Assembly (NCBI GenBank): GCA_947471035.1 | Contig: CANIWJ010000024.1 | Location: 1-41,145 of the forward strand | From: Verrucomicrobiota bacterium | Lineage (GTDB): Bacteria > Verrucomicrobiota > Verrucomicrobiia > Opitutales > Opitutaceae | DNA length: 41,145 nucleotides | Reading direction: 5' to 3' | In this document: one piece after another, positions 25,300 to 36,349 of the stretch | How positions within the stretch are numbered: the stretch's first letter is position 1 | Layout: each line of letters opens with the position of its first letter | Position numbers and translations under genes: made by a program | Notes under the pieces: generated by a model | Database searches by the model: none | What the model was told of the DNA's origin: nothing | What the model saw: only the letters and a program-made list of their open reading frames with translations

Positions 25300-26742
25300 A
25301 TGAAAATCGTCCATGCGGCGAGTGAGCTCTTCCCTTACGTGAAAACCGGCGGCCTGGCGGACGCGGTGGCGTCTTTGGCCAATGCCTTGGCGGAGCGCGG
25401 GCACGAGGTGGCCTTGTTCGTGCCGGGTTATCGCAGCGTGGTGGAGCACGCGGATGCGTTGGAGGCGGAGACTTTGTTGCGGCCCAAGATTGAGATGGGT
25501 GACGTTTACATGAGCGGTGAAGTGCGGGCGTTTTCGCCGCGTCCGGGCGTGGTCGTTTACCTGATTTGCCGGGATGAATTTTTCGACCGCCGTCATCCCT
25601 ATGGAACGGGCGAGCGCGATTACGAAGACAATCACCACCGGTTCATTTTCTTCTGCAAGGGAGTGGTAGAGACCATGCGCCTGCTGCGGATTAATGCCGA
25701 CGTGATCCACTGCCATGACTGGCAAACCGGGTTGCTACCGCTTTTGCTGCGCCATGCGGAACAGCGTCACGGCGATGTGCTGGCGATGCGGACGGTATTT
25801 TCGATTCACAACCTGGCGTTTCAAGGCGTGTTTCCGATGCGTTCGTTCTACCGGACGAACTTACCGGAGGAGCTGATGGGCATCGATGGGGTGGAGTTCT
25901 ATGGGCAGATGAGCATGATGAAGGCGGGGATTTTGTTCGCCGACCGGGTGGCGACGGTGAGTCCGCGTTATGCCCAGGAAATCCAGACGCCGGAATTTGG
26001 CTGCGGCTTGGATGGCGTGGTCGCTACGAGGACGAACGACATGGTGGGATTGCTCAATGGAATCGACCGGGCGATCTGGAATCCCGCCACGGACAAACTG
26101 CTGCCCGCGCGCTACACAATCGACAATCTCAAGGGCAAGTGGACGTGTCGCGAAGAGTTGATGCGGCGGCATGGCTTTGATCCCGAATACCAAGGACCGG
26201 TTTTCGGCATGGTGTGCCGGCTGACGGCGCAAAAAGGCGTCGATCTGATTTTGGCCAACCGCGAGTTTTTCAAGCGCGAGGATTGTCGATTGATCGTGCT
26301 CGGCTCCGGCGAGGCCAAGTTGACGGAGGGACTGCGCGAGTTGGCGGGATCCTTGCCCAAGAAAGTGGCTTTGAGCACGAAGCAGGATGAAAGTATGAGC
26401 CACTTGGTGACGGCGGGCAGCGACTTTTTCCTGATGCCTTCGCGATTCGAGCCGTGTGGCTTGAACCAGATGTATGCCCAGGTTTACGGGACCATTCCCT
26501 TAACCACGCGAGTCGGTGGGTTGGTGGATAGCGTGGTGGATTGCGATGCGGACCCCGGGCAGGGGACCGGCATCCAGTTCGCCACGTCACCCGAGGGCGT
26601 GCACTCGGGTTTGATGCGGGCGCTGGTGCTGCATCGGAATCCACGCCGCTTGGTCGAGATTCAACTACGGGGCATGCGCCAAGATTTTTCGTGGACGGAT
26701 ACGGTCAAGGGTTACGAAACGCTTTACGAGGATACGATCTAG
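25300..26742 (+). CDS. glgA: Glycogen (starch) synthase, ADP-glucose type
   Basis: A 480-residue GT5 glycosyltransferase. The start MKIVHAASELFPYVKTGGLADA contains the ADP-glucose-binding KTGGLAD motif (K15). The GT-B C-terminal half shows VCRLTAQKGVDLIL and MPSRFEPCGLNQMYAQVYGTIPLTTRVGGLVDSV, with the catalytic Glu-containing stretch. It elongates alpha-1,4-glucan from ADP-glucose. An upstream in-frame ATG would add 21 unconserved residues. It is divergent from rnr across 120 bp; no partner glycogen genes are in the window. Confidence 0.95.
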   Translation: MKIVHAASELFPYVKTGGLADAVASLANALAERGHEVALFVPGYRSVVEHADALEAETLLRPKIEMGDVYMSGEVRAFSPRPGVVVYLICRDEFFDRRHPYGTGERDYEDNHHRFIFFCKGVVETMRLLRINADVIHCHDWQTGLLPLLLRHAEQRHGDVLAMRTVFSIHNLAFQGVFPMRSFYRTNLPEELMGIDGVEFYGQMSMMKAGILFADRVATVSPRYAQEIQTPEFGCGLDGVVATRTNDMVGLLNGIDRAIWNPATDKLLPARYTIDNLKGKWTCREELMRRHGFDPEYQGPVFGMVCRLTAQKGVDLILANREFFKREDCRLIVLGSGEAKLTEGLRELAGSLPKKVALSTKQDESMSHLVTAGSDFFLMPSRFEPCGLNQMYAQVYGTIPLTTRVGGLVDSVVDCDADPGQGTGIQFATSPEGVHSGLMRALVLHRNPRRLVEIQLRGMRQDFSWTDTVKGYETLYEDTI

Positions 26743-26756
26743 TCCCGGCGCCGGGA
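26743..26756. repeat. Perfect 14-bp palindrome between glgA and lptF/G
   Basis: TCCCGGCGCCGGGA starts directly after the glgA stop and is followed nine bases on by seven T (atgggattttttt). It could act as a weak terminator or attenuator between glgA and the LPS-export gene, but the stem has almost no loop. Confidence 0.45.
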
Positions 26757-26778
26757 ATGGGATTTTTTTGGACACGGT

Positions 26779-27891
26779 ATGACCCTACTTGATCGCCACA
26801 TTCTGCGGGAATGGCTGGGTATGCTCGGGCTGGTGCTCGCCGCCACGCTCGGGCTGCTCGTGATGCATTCGCTTTATGACGAGCTCGACGATCTATTGGG
26901 GCTCGGTGCGACGACGGCAGATGTCGTCTCGTATTGTCTGGTAAAGCTGCCGGGGTTTTTGGCGACCCTGTTGCCTCTATGCCTGTTGATTTCGCTACTC
27001 TATACCTTGGGTAAACTTCACCATGGAAATGAAATAACCGCCATGCGCGCGGCCGGTCTGGGTTTGCTGCGCATAACGCGCGGGGTGTGGCTGACGGGGC
27101 TAGTGTTTTGTGGCCTGATTTGGTGGTTAAACTCGACCATCGTCCCCTGGTCCGTGCAAGAGGCGCGACGTTCGTGGGAACTGTTGCAAGTTCGCCAGGA
27201 AATGGCCGGGCGCAGCGCTGATCAGGTGGGTGCGCGGCTGGCGGTGACCTTTGATAACGCCCGCGCCGGCCGACTGTGGTTTATCAACCGTTACAGCCCC
27301 TTCACTGCCAAGGCCTACGGCGTAACGATTTCGCAGCTCGACGCTTCCGGGCATGAGAAAACCCGTTTACTGGCGCGGGAGGCCGGACGGGAACCCAACG
27401 AGCAGGGCTGGCGTCTGCGTGATGGGCGGGAAATCACGTTTGATACGGTATCGGGCGAGGTGTTGCGCACGGTGGTTTTTCGCGACCGGTTAATGGCGGA
27501 TTTCAACGAAGACCCGGCCTTGATGCAGGTTTACGATGCCAAGCCGGACACGCTGTCGCTCTTCGAGTTGCAGCGGGTGATTGAGTATCATCAGGCCGCG
27601 CGCAGTCCGAAGGCGCGGGCTTATGAATTGCGCTATGCGAGCGTATTGACCGAGAGCTTGATGCCGCTGGTGATCATCGCGTTTGCGGTGCCGTTTGCGG
27701 TGGCGGGGGTGCGCGTGAATCCGGCGGTAGGCGTATCGAAGGCACTGGGCTTGTTCGTGGTGTATTTTATCGCGATGCGGCTGGGGCTTTTGATGGGGGG
27801 GCGCGGCACCCTGTCTCCGGTGCTGGCGGCTTTGTTGCCTCATCTTGCCCTGCTCGGCGCGGGCGGCTGGGCCTGGTGTCGGGCGCGCTGA
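26779..27891 (+). CDS. LptF/LptG family LPS export permease
   Basis: A 370-residue YjgP/YjgQ permease. Three N-terminal helices (about 10-33, 55-80, 97-117) are followed by a periplasmic beta-jellyroll domain (about 130-260) and three C-terminal helices (about 285-370). The opening LLDRHILREWLGMLGLVLAATLGL is typical. With LptB and a partner permease it extracts lipopolysaccharide from the inner membrane. Only one of the usual pair is here, so LptF versus LptG is undecided. It follows glgA by 36 bp with the palindrome between, and converges on comM with a 25-bp gap. Confidence 0.88.
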   Translation: MTLLDRHILREWLGMLGLVLAATLGLLVMHSLYDELDDLLGLGATTADVVSYCLVKLPGFLATLLPLCLLISLLYTLGKLHHGNEITAMRAAGLGLLRITRGVWLTGLVFCGLIWWLNSTIVPWSVQEARRSWELLQVRQEMAGRSADQVGARLAVTFDNARAGRLWFINRYSPFTAKAYGVTISQLDASGHEKTRLLAREAGREPNEQGWRLRDGREITFDTVSGEVLRTVVFRDRLMADFNEDPALMQVYDAKPDTLSLFELQRVIEYHQAARSPKARAYELRYASVLTESLMPLVIIAFAVPFAVAGVRVNPAVGVSKALGLFVVYFIAMRLGLLMGGRGTLSPVLAALLPHLALLGAGGWAWCRAR

Positions 27892-27916
27892 GTCCGGCGG
27901 GCTTAGCTCGAAAGGC

Positions 27917-29455
27917 TCAGTAAAACACTTTGCGGTCGAGTGAGCGGTATTGGATGGCTTCGAGTAAATGCGGTGCGGCCACGCGTTCGCTGCCGGCTAG
28001 ATCGGCGATGGTTCGGGCGACCTTGAGGATGCGGTCGTAGGCGCGAGCGGAAAGCGAGAGTTGTTCCATCGCTTGTTGGAGCAGGTCGCCGAGGGTGGAA
28101 TCGAGCGGGATGTGTTCCCGGATTTGCTGGTGGCTCATGCGGGCATTGGCGTTGGTTCGCGTGCCACGGTAGCGGGCGAGCTGGAGGTTGCGCGCGGTCT
28201 GCACCCGGGCGGCGATGGTGGCGGAGGACTCGCCGGGGGCGGTGGTGCGCAACTCGGTAATACTCACGGCGGGGGCCTCAATGTGCAGGTCGATACGGTC
28301 GAGGAGGGGGCCGCTGATCCGGGCGCGGTAACGTTGAATCTGGGCCGGTGAGCAACGGCATTCGTGGCGGGCATCGCCGAGGTAACCGCAAGGGCAGGGG
28401 TTCATCGCCGCCACCAGCATAAAGGCGCAGGGCAGGGTGATCTTGCCCGCGCTGCGCGAGATGGTGACCTGACCGTCCTCCAAGGGCTGGCGGAGCACCT
28501 CCAAGGCCGAGCGTTTAAACTCAGGAAGTTCATCCAGGAAAAGCACGCCGTGGTGGGCGAGGGAGATCTCGCCGGGGCCGGGTATCGAACCGCCGCCTAT
28601 CAGGCCGACATCGGAAATGGTATGATGCGGAGTGCGCACGGGCCGAATACCGAGGTGACGCGCCGCGCCCAGCGTCTGGCCGGCGGCGGAATGAATCGCG
28701 AGCACCTCCAGGGATTCGTCGAGCGTGGGGGCCGGCATGATCGAGGGCACGCGTTTAGCGATCATGGATTTGCCCGAGCCGGGCGGGCCGATCATGAGCA
28801 GATTATGCCCGCCGGCGACCGCGACCTCGACGGCGCGGCGGACCGAGTGCTGGCCTTTTACCTCGGCAAAGTCGCCGGTGGGTTCGGGCCGTGCCTGCTG
28901 GGCTTGGATAGCCTCGGTGTGGGCCAGGGGAGTTAGGGAGATTTTTCCGGTCAGGAAACGAGCGGCCTCATCGAGAGATTTAATCGCATACACGGCGACG
29001 CCTTCGACCAGAGCCGCTTCGGGGGCGCACTCGGCGGGCAAGAGCAGACCGCGGCACCCCTGGGCACGAGCGAGCCGGGCCAAGGCCAAGGCACCACGGA
29101 CCGGACGAGTCGCGCCGGATAGACTCAGTTCACCGGCGATCAAATAATCGGCGATGGCGGGGGCGACGATTTGCCCGGTGGCGATCAGGATGCCGAGGGC
29201 GATGGGAAGGTCGTAGAGCGGTCCCTCTTTGCGCAAATCGCCAGGGGCCAGATTTATCGTGGTGCGGGTGCGTAGCAAACCGTAGCCGGAATTGGCGAGG
29301 GCGGAGAAAACCCGGTCGTCGGATTCCTTTACCGCTGCGTCGGGTAAACCCACCAGAATGAGCTTACAATCGCCAGACTCGCCGTGATTTACCTCCACGT
29401 GAACCGGGAGAGCTTCGATCCCTTGCAGCGCGGCGGAAAACAAGGTGGCAAGCAT
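27917..29455 (-). CDS. comM: YifB/ComM family Mg-chelatase-like AAA+ ATPase
   Basis: A 512-residue ComM/YifB protein. An N-terminal Lon-protease-like domain (about 1-170, with [22 protein letters not shown]) precedes the AAA+ core with Walker [14 protein letters not shown] and Walker [11 protein letters not shown], then a zinc-type [15 protein letters not shown] stretch and a C-terminal Mg_chelatase_C domain. In naturally transformable bacteria ComM is a branch-migration helicase aiding integration of taken-up DNA. The type IV pilus genes further right make a transformation role possible but unproven. ATG at 29455, no Shine-Dalgarno motif. Confidence 0.93.
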   Translation of the reverse strand: MLATLFSAALQGIEALPVHVEVNHGESGDCKLILVGLPDAAVKESDDRVFSALANSGYGLLRTRTTINLAPGDLRKEGPLYDLPIALGILIATGQIVAPAIADYLIAGELSLSGATRPVRGALALARLARAQGCRGLLLPAECAPEAALVEGVAVYAIKSLDEAARFLTGKISLTPLAHTEAIQAQQARPEPTGDFAEVKGQHSVRRAVEVAVAGGHNLLMIGPPGSGKSMIAKRVPSIMPAPTLDESLEVLAIHSAAGQTLGAARHLGIRPVRTPHHTISDVGLIGGGSIPGPGEISLAHHGVLFLDELPEFKRSALEVLRQPLEDGQVTISRSAGKITLPCAFMLVAAMNPCPCGYLGDARHECRCSPAQIQRYRARISGPLLDRIDLHIEAPAVSITELRTTAPGESSATIAARVQTARNLQLARYRGTRTNANARMSHQQIREHIPLDSTLGDLLQQAMEQLSLSARAYDRILKVARTIADLAGSERVAAPHLLEAIQYRSLDRKVFY

Positions 29456-29481
29456 TGTTGGGAAGCGAGGGGATTAAGCCT

Positions 29482-30378
29482 TTAGCTCGGTTCGGCCGGA
29501 CGCGGACGACCGGATATCAAGGAGAGGTTGTTTTCTATCGCAGCCAGATAAGGGTTGTGGCCGTCGGGGTCGGGAGTGGAGAGATATTTGTAAACGCCAC
29601 CAAAGTCGTTGGTGAGCTTGGGCAGAACGAATTTCGCCCAAAACGCCGGGGTGGCGTCCAGCAGTTGTTCGACGGATTTAAAGGGGCGTTTTTCGGGCGG
29701 GATATGGCAGTAAGTGTCCGCCTCGGCAAACTCATCGAACAGTGACGGGAGTTTGGACGGATAACTCGGCGCGGACATCTGGCCAACGTAGTCGGCGGTG
29801 GCCACCATGCACGCGATGCGTCTTGCCTGCGGCGTGCTGAAATGGGTTTTCGGCGGGTTGCCATTCAAGCCGGTACAACGAATGGCCCCGAGGACGTCCT
29901 CAATCTCAGGCTGGGTGCACCCGAGGGCAGGCAAAAGAGAGGCCGCGATAGCGCAACTGCGGAGCACGTGACAATGGGTGTATTTTGCCCCGGTGCCGGC
30001 CGTGTCGCCCTCAATCATGAGGTAACCGGTGTCGTGCAATAATATCGCCGCCAGGCCCAGTTCAATGGCGCGAGGCGAGATCGCGTCTTCGCTGGATAGT
30101 TGCTTACGGCTCGCCATGGCCAAGCTCAGGAAAACATGCGTCGCTTCCAACGTGTGCGCATAGTCGTGGTAGCTTAGAGTCAGTGGCTGATAATTCCACA
30201 TCCGCCCGGTAAACAAGCGGTCCGCATAATCACATAGCTGGTCGATAAACCCGGCGCGCGTTTCAGTTTCGCCCAAACAGAGCCTAGCATAGTCTGAAAC
30301 GACCTTGATGTCCGCAATATCGGCGAGCGGGTAAGGGTAGGGTGCCCCAGCGAAGGCATTTGACGTCTTGTTAAGCAC
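29482..30378 (-). CDS. HD-domain metal-dependent phosphohydrolase
   Basis: A predicted HD hydrolase of 298 residues from the GTG at 30378; the frame remains open to 30486, but that start would lie within coaE. The metal-binding pattern is visible as YHDYAHTLEATHVFL, then AAILLHDTGYLMIEG, resembling the cyclic-nucleotide phosphodiesterase-like HD group (YHN..H) more than HD-GYP. No sensor domain or membrane segment is seen. Substrate unknown. It is divergent from coaE over 64 bp and follows comM on the minus strand. It looks less GC-rich than genes to its left, and it lies at the skew transition near 30 kb. Family likely, function unknown. Confidence 0.75.
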   Translation of the reverse strand: MLNKTSNAFAGAPYPYPLADIADIKVVSDYARLCLGETETRAGFIDQLCDYADRLFTGRMWNYQPLTLSYHDYAHTLEATHVFLSLAMASRKQLSSEDAISPRAIELGLAAILLHDTGYLMIEGDTAGTGAKYTHCHVLRSCAIAASLLPALGCTQPEIEDVLGAIRCTGLNGNPPKTHFSTPQARRIACMVATADYVGQMSAPSYPSKLPSLFDEFAEADTYCHIPPEKRPFKSVEQLLDATPAFWAKFVLPKLTNDFGGVYKYLSTPDPDGHNPYLAAIENNLSLISGRPRPAEPS

Positions 30379-30442
30379 AATCAGTTGGGTAGGTATTACC
30401 AAGATGCACTCGGAAGCAGAATCAAGACAACGTTTTGCTATT

Positions 30443-31030
30443 ATGTTAATCGGGCTAACCGGTGGTATTGGCTGCGGCAAATCCACCGCCGGGCGGTATT
30501 TTGCGCAAGCGGGTTTTCGAGTCTTGGATGTAGACCAGATCGTAAAGGACCGCGTTTTGACCGCGCCCGATGTGGTCGCGATGGCGGTTAACCGTTGGGG
30601 TGGAATAATATGCTTAAAAAATGGTCAATTGGATCGCACGCGCGTGGCCAGTATTATTTTTCATCAGCCAGTGGAACGGACTTGGTGGGAAAGCGTTATT
30701 CATCCGCGAGTCGGAGCCTGCTGGCGCGCTGAAGTCGCGGCGGAACCCGACGTGCAATGGGTGGTCGAGGTTCCCCTGCTCTTTGAGGCCGGTTTAGAAA
30801 AAGGATTTGATTTCGTCGTCTGCGTCGCAGCCAATGGAATGACGCAATTCAATCGAGCTGTGGCGCGTGGCCTATCGCCAGCCCAAGTCGAACAGCGCAT
30901 CGCCTCCCAACTCCCTTTGGTCACCAAACTACAATTATCGCAGGCGGTTTTATGGAACGAGGGTTCACCCGACTTCCTTCGCGCTCAGGTGACGCACTTG
31001 GCGGCTTGGCTGCGAACTCAAGCCCGGTGA
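30443..31030 (+). CDS. coaE: Dephospho-CoA kinase
   Basis: A 195-residue CoaE. It starts MLIGLTGGIGCGKSTAGRYF, with Walker A GGIGCGKST, then VLDVDQIVKDR (the DAD-like segment reads DVD), HPRVGACWR and VVEVPLLFEAGLEKGFD. It phosphorylates dephospho-CoA in the last step of CoA synthesis. The ATG at 30443 is the natural start although the frame extends upstream. A patch within (around 30600-30660) is clearly AT-rich. It precedes rho by 66 bp, which may include a small hairpin (CGTTCG-ccg-CGAACG at 31046-31060) followed by a T-run; co-transcription is unclear. Confidence 0.93.
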   Translation: MLIGLTGGIGCGKSTAGRYFAQAGFRVLDVDQIVKDRVLTAPDVVAMAVNRWGGIICLKNGQLDRTRVASIIFHQPVERTWWESVIHPRVGACWRAEVAAEPDVQWVVEVPLLFEAGLEKGFDFVVCVAANGMTQFNRAVARGLSPAQVEQRIASQLPLVTKLQLSQAVLWNEGSPDFLRAQVTHLAAWLRTQAR

Positions 31031-31096
31031 ACCCAGTCACGAGTGCGTTCGCCGCGAACGACGCCTCGTCTTTTTGATTTTCCCTTAACATTACTC

Positions 31097-33265
<2,169 letters not shown>

Positions 33266-33289
33266 GGGCGCGCTATCTCTTAACCCATG

Positions 33290-33322
33290 CCGGGCGTAAT
33301 CGCGCCCGGCCGCTTTCTTTAC
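33290..33322 (+). terminator. Terminator after rho
   Basis: GCCGGGCG (33290-33297) pairs with CGCCCGGC (33304-33311) around TAATCG, followed by cgctttcttta. The T-tract is interrupted, so termination may be partial. The pilB-like GTG start is only 11 bp further on, leaving little room for a separate promoter, so read-through into the pilus genes is plausible. Confidence 0.6.
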
Positions 33323-33332
33323 CCGCTTCCCC

Positions 33333-35057
33333 GTGACTTCCGCCGATGATTTCGTGATCCAGCTCGCCTTGGACAAAGGCGTGCTCCACTCCACCCAAGT
33401 CGATTCCGCCCGCGCGCGCGTCGCCGAGCACACCGACCTCACCACGACGCCGCCCCGTCTGCTGGACGTGCTCATCGCCGAGCATGGCTTTAGCAGCAAG
33501 AAGGCCGCCAAACTGCTGGCCGACGAGTTTGGCATGCAGATGATAGACATGACCGAGGTGCGCCCCTTGGGCGAGCTGATGGCCTTGTTGCCACGGAATA
33601 TCGCGGTCAAATACATGGCGTTTCCGGTGTCCCGCGATGGTAACACCTTGCGGGTGGCGATCAGCGATCCGCTCGACGTCGATGCGATTGATAGCATCAG
33701 CCATTACGTGAAGATGTCGGTGGATCCGGTGGTGGCTCCGGCCGACGAGATCAAGCTCCACATCGACCGCTTTTACGGCAAAGATGAGGAGACGCTGGAG
33801 AAGTTGATGGGCAGCATTTCCTCGCCCGGCATGGAAGTCGAAAACATCGACCCCAAAGCCGCCGAGGCCGGTTCGGACGACGCGGGCGACGCGCCGATCA
33901 TCAAGCTCGTTTACCAGATCATTCTGGAAGCCATTAGCCGCCGCGCTTCCGATATTCATCTGGAACCGCTGGAAAAGCGTTTCCGTGTCCGTTACCGCAT
34001 CGACGGTGTTTTGGTGGAGGTGGATAATCCCCCCAAGCGCCTGCAGCTCGCCATGATCTCGCGCATCAAGATCATGGCCAACATCTCGATCGCCGAAAAA
34101 CGCATTCCGCAGGACGGACGTATTCAGGTGACGGTGGGGGTTAAGTCGATCGACCTTCGTGTGTCCTCGCTGCCCACCGCGCACGGCGAATCGATCGTCA
34201 TGCGTATTCTCGACAAGGAAGGCCTTCAGCTCGGCCTTCCCGAGCTCGGCTTCCTCAGCGACGACCAGGCGGTCATGGAGCGCATTATTTCGATGCCCGA
34301 CGGTCTCTTCTTGGTTACCGGTCCGACCGGCTCAGGCAAGACCACCACGCTCTACTCCTGCCTCCACTTTATCAACAAGCCCGACCGTAAGTTGATCACG
34401 GTCGAAGACCCCGTCGAGTATCAGCTTTCCGGTATTAACCAGGTTCCGGTTCGCCATGAGGTCGGAATGACGTTTGCCAACGCCCTGCGCTCCATGCTGC
34501 GCCAAGCGCCCAACATCATCATGGTGGGTGAAATTCGCGATTTGGAAACGGCGGAAATCTCCATCAACGCCTCCCTCACCGGTCACATGGTGTTCTCCAC
34601 CCTGCACACCAACGACGCCCCCGGCGCGGTTACCCGTTTGATCGATATCGGGGTAAAGCCCTTCCTGGTTTCCACCTCACTGCGCGCGATCATGGCCCAG
34701 CGCCTGACTCGCAAAATCTGCAAAAAGTGCAAGCAGCCCTACACCCCGGATCCACGCGAATTGCGCTCGCTCAACATCACCGCGCAACAAGCGGTAAATG
34801 CGAATTTCGCCAAAGGCGCGGGCTGCGAAAACTGCAACGGTAGCGGCTACCGCGGTCGCGCCGGAATCTTCGAGATCTTCGTCAGCAATGACGAACTGCA
34901 GCGCATGATCTACGAGAACGTCGGCACCTCCCGCCTGCGTGACAAAGCCCGCTCCCTCGGCATGCGCACCATGCGCGAGGACGGTCTGCGCAAGGTGCTC
35001 TCCGGCATGACCACCATCGAGGAAGTCGTCTCCATCACGGTGGGCGACGCCAGCTAA
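33333..35057 (+). CDS. Type IV pilus/type II secretion assembly ATPase (PilB/GspE), first copy
   Basis: A 574-residue GspE/PilB ATPase. The N-terminal MshEN-like domain (about 1-150, with [25 protein letters not shown]) is followed by the T2SSE core: Walker A GPTGSGKT near 329, the Asp box, Walker [10 protein letters not shown] near 395 and the His box HTNDAP. The zinc tetracysteine is CKKC (about 463) and CENC (about 497). It should power pilus extension or pseudopilus assembly. The GTG start at 33333 is supported by the family-like N-terminus. PilT and a second PilB-like gene follow. MLRQAPNI replaces the usual RQDPD, an uncommon change. Confidence 0.9.
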   Translation: MTSADDFVIQLALDKGVLHSTQVDSARARVAEHTDLTTTPPRLLDVLIAEHGFSSKKAAKLLADEFGMQMIDMTEVRPLGELMALLPRNIAVKYMAFPVSRDGNTLRVAISDPLDVDAIDSISHYVKMSVDPVVAPADEIKLHIDRFYGKDEETLEKLMGSISSPGMEVENIDPKAAEAGSDDAGDAPIIKLVYQIILEAISRRASDIHLEPLEKRFRVRYRIDGVLVEVDNPPKRLQLAMISRIKIMANISIAEKRIPQDGRIQVTVGVKSIDLRVSSLPTAHGESIVMRILDKEGLQLGLPELGFLSDDQAVMERIISMPDGLFLVTGPTGSGKTTTLYSCLHFINKPDRKLITVEDPVEYQLSGINQVPVRHEVGMTFANALRSMLRQAPNIIMVGEIRDLETAEISINASLTGHMVFSTLHTNDAPGAVTRLIDIGVKPFLVSTSLRAIMAQRLTRKICKKCKQPYTPDPRELRSLNITAQQAVNANFAKGAGCENCNGSGYRGRAGIFEIFVSNDELQRMIYENVGTSRLRDKARSLGMRTMREDGLRKVLSGMTTIEEVVSITVGDAS

Positions 35058-35086
35058 GCCGCAACCGCCGCAAGCCCCCTTAAGCC

Positions 35087-36169
35087 ATGAGCTACGAGAT
35101 GAACGATCTGCTCGACTTGGTGGTCGAGCAAAATGCCTCCGACCTTCACTGCCAAGTCGGGCAACCGCCGACCCTGCGTATTAGCGGCAGCATGGTGCCC
35201 ATCGAAGGCCCTAATCTCACGCCCAAGGACACCGAGCAGTTAATGCTCTCCATCACCCCCGACGCCCACCAGCAAAACGTCAAACTCCAGGGCGGCTCCG
35301 ACTTCGGCTTCGCCTTCATGGAAAAGGCGCGCTTTCGCGTTTCCATCCTCAAGTCCAAGGGAAACTACGGCATCGTACTGCGTCAGATTCCGAACAAAAT
35401 GTACGGACTGCGCGAAATCGGTCTGCCCGATAAAATCCGCGAACTCCTTTACCGTCCTCGCGGGCTGGTCCTCGTTACCGGCCCAACCGGCTCCGGCAAG
35501 TCCACCACGCTCGCCTCGATGGTGAATTATATTAACGAAAACCGCGAAGGGCACATCATCACGATCGAAGACCCGATCGAGTATTACCACCCGCACAAGC
35601 GCTGCATTGTTACCCAGCGCGAAATCGGCTCCGATGTCCCCAGCTTTTCGGAGGCGATCAAACGCGCCCTGCGCCAAGACCCCGATATTATTCTGGTCGG
35701 TGAAATGCGAGACTTGGAAACGATCGAAGCGGCCATCTCCGCCGCCGAAACCGGTCACTTGGTTTTCGGCACGCTGCACACCAACTCCGCCGCCAAAACC
35801 GTGGACCGTATCGTGGACGCGTTTCCCGCCAACATGAAGGAGATGATCCGCACTCAGCTGGCCTCGTCCTTGGTTGCGGTTATCGCCCAGACGCTTTGCA
35901 AAAAAATCGGCGGCGGGCGTATCGCCGGCTACGAGATCATGATCAACACGACCTCGATCGCCGCCATGATCCGCGAAAACAAAACCTTCCGTATCACCTC
36001 GGACATCCAAACCGGTGGAAATCTTGGCATGATCACCATGGACGCCCACCTGCTCAGCTTGGTGAATCGCCAACTCGTTTCCCCGGACGAGGCGCTCGAA
36101 AAAGCCCAGGATTCCCAGGCCATGCGCGAACGGCTGACTCAACTCGGTGCCACCTTGAAAACGCTCTAA
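35087..36169 (+). CDS. pilT: Type IV pilus retraction ATPase PilT
   Basis: A 360-residue PilT. Walker A is GPTGSGKST near residue 131, Walker [18 protein letters not shown] and the His box [23 protein letters not shown]. The absence of the zinc tetracysteine and the [10 protein letters not shown]-like C-terminal AIRE region (here MIRENKTF) fit PilT rather than PilB. It depolymerises pili for twitching motility and DNA uptake. It starts 29 bp after the first pilB-like gene. The second pilB-like gene follows after 180 bp that hold an inverted REP pair. Confidence 0.95.
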   Translation: MSYEMNDLLDLVVEQNASDLHCQVGQPPTLRISGSMVPIEGPNLTPKDTEQLMLSITPDAHQQNVKLQGGSDFGFAFMEKARFRVSILKSKGNYGIVLRQIPNKMYGLREIGLPDKIRELLYRPRGLVLVTGPTGSGKSTTLASMVNYINENREGHIITIEDPIEYYHPHKRCIVTQREIGSDVPSFSEAIKRALRQDPDIILVGEMRDLETIEAAISAAETGHLVFGTLHTNSAAKTVDRIVDAFPANMKEMIRTQLASSLVAVIAQTLCKKIGGGRIAGYEIMINTTSIAAMIRENKTFRITSDIQTGGNLGMITMDAHLLSLVNRQLVSPDEALEKAQDSQAMRERLTQLGATLKTL

Positions 36170-36197
36170 GTCTAATGCTCTTTCAAGTTGATCTGAA

Positions 36198-36280
36198 TTG
36201 GCCGGGACGGCCAACCCTACATGTGACGCATAGCTTACTCACATCAGGTGGTTTGTGTAGCGTTGGCCGTCCCCGGCCAA
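36198..36280. repeat. Inverted pair of GTAG-headed REP-like elements (BIME-like)
   Basis: The right unit on the plus strand (36257-36280) is GTAG, cg, then TTGGCCG-tccc-CGGCCAA minus nothing lost in the arms. The left unit on the minus strand (36220-36198) is GTAG, gg, then TTGGCCG-tcc-CGGCCAA. The two GTAG heads face inward. Between them ATGTGA (36221-36226) pairs with TCACAT (36239-36244), a third hairpin. The set fills the pilT to second pilB-like gap; the remaining bases to 36349 show no gene. Confidence 0.8.
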
Positions 36281-36349
36281 ATCCGGCATTTTGTTCACCT
36301 TGACTGCGAATTGGAATAAGTCGCCCTTTTTTAAAACATTCCCCGCCCC

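Noticed and set aside
30219-30450. dif-like half sites: GGTCCGCATAA (30219-30229) and TTATGTTAAT (30441-30450)
   Set aside because: Each resembles one half of the enteric dif, but the other half is missing next to both and each lies in coding sequence. No full dif can be called by eye.
36222-36243. CRP-like TGTGA...TCACA site after pilT
   Set aside because: The spacing is 12 nt instead of 6, and the bases form a hairpin between two REP units, which is the simpler explanation.
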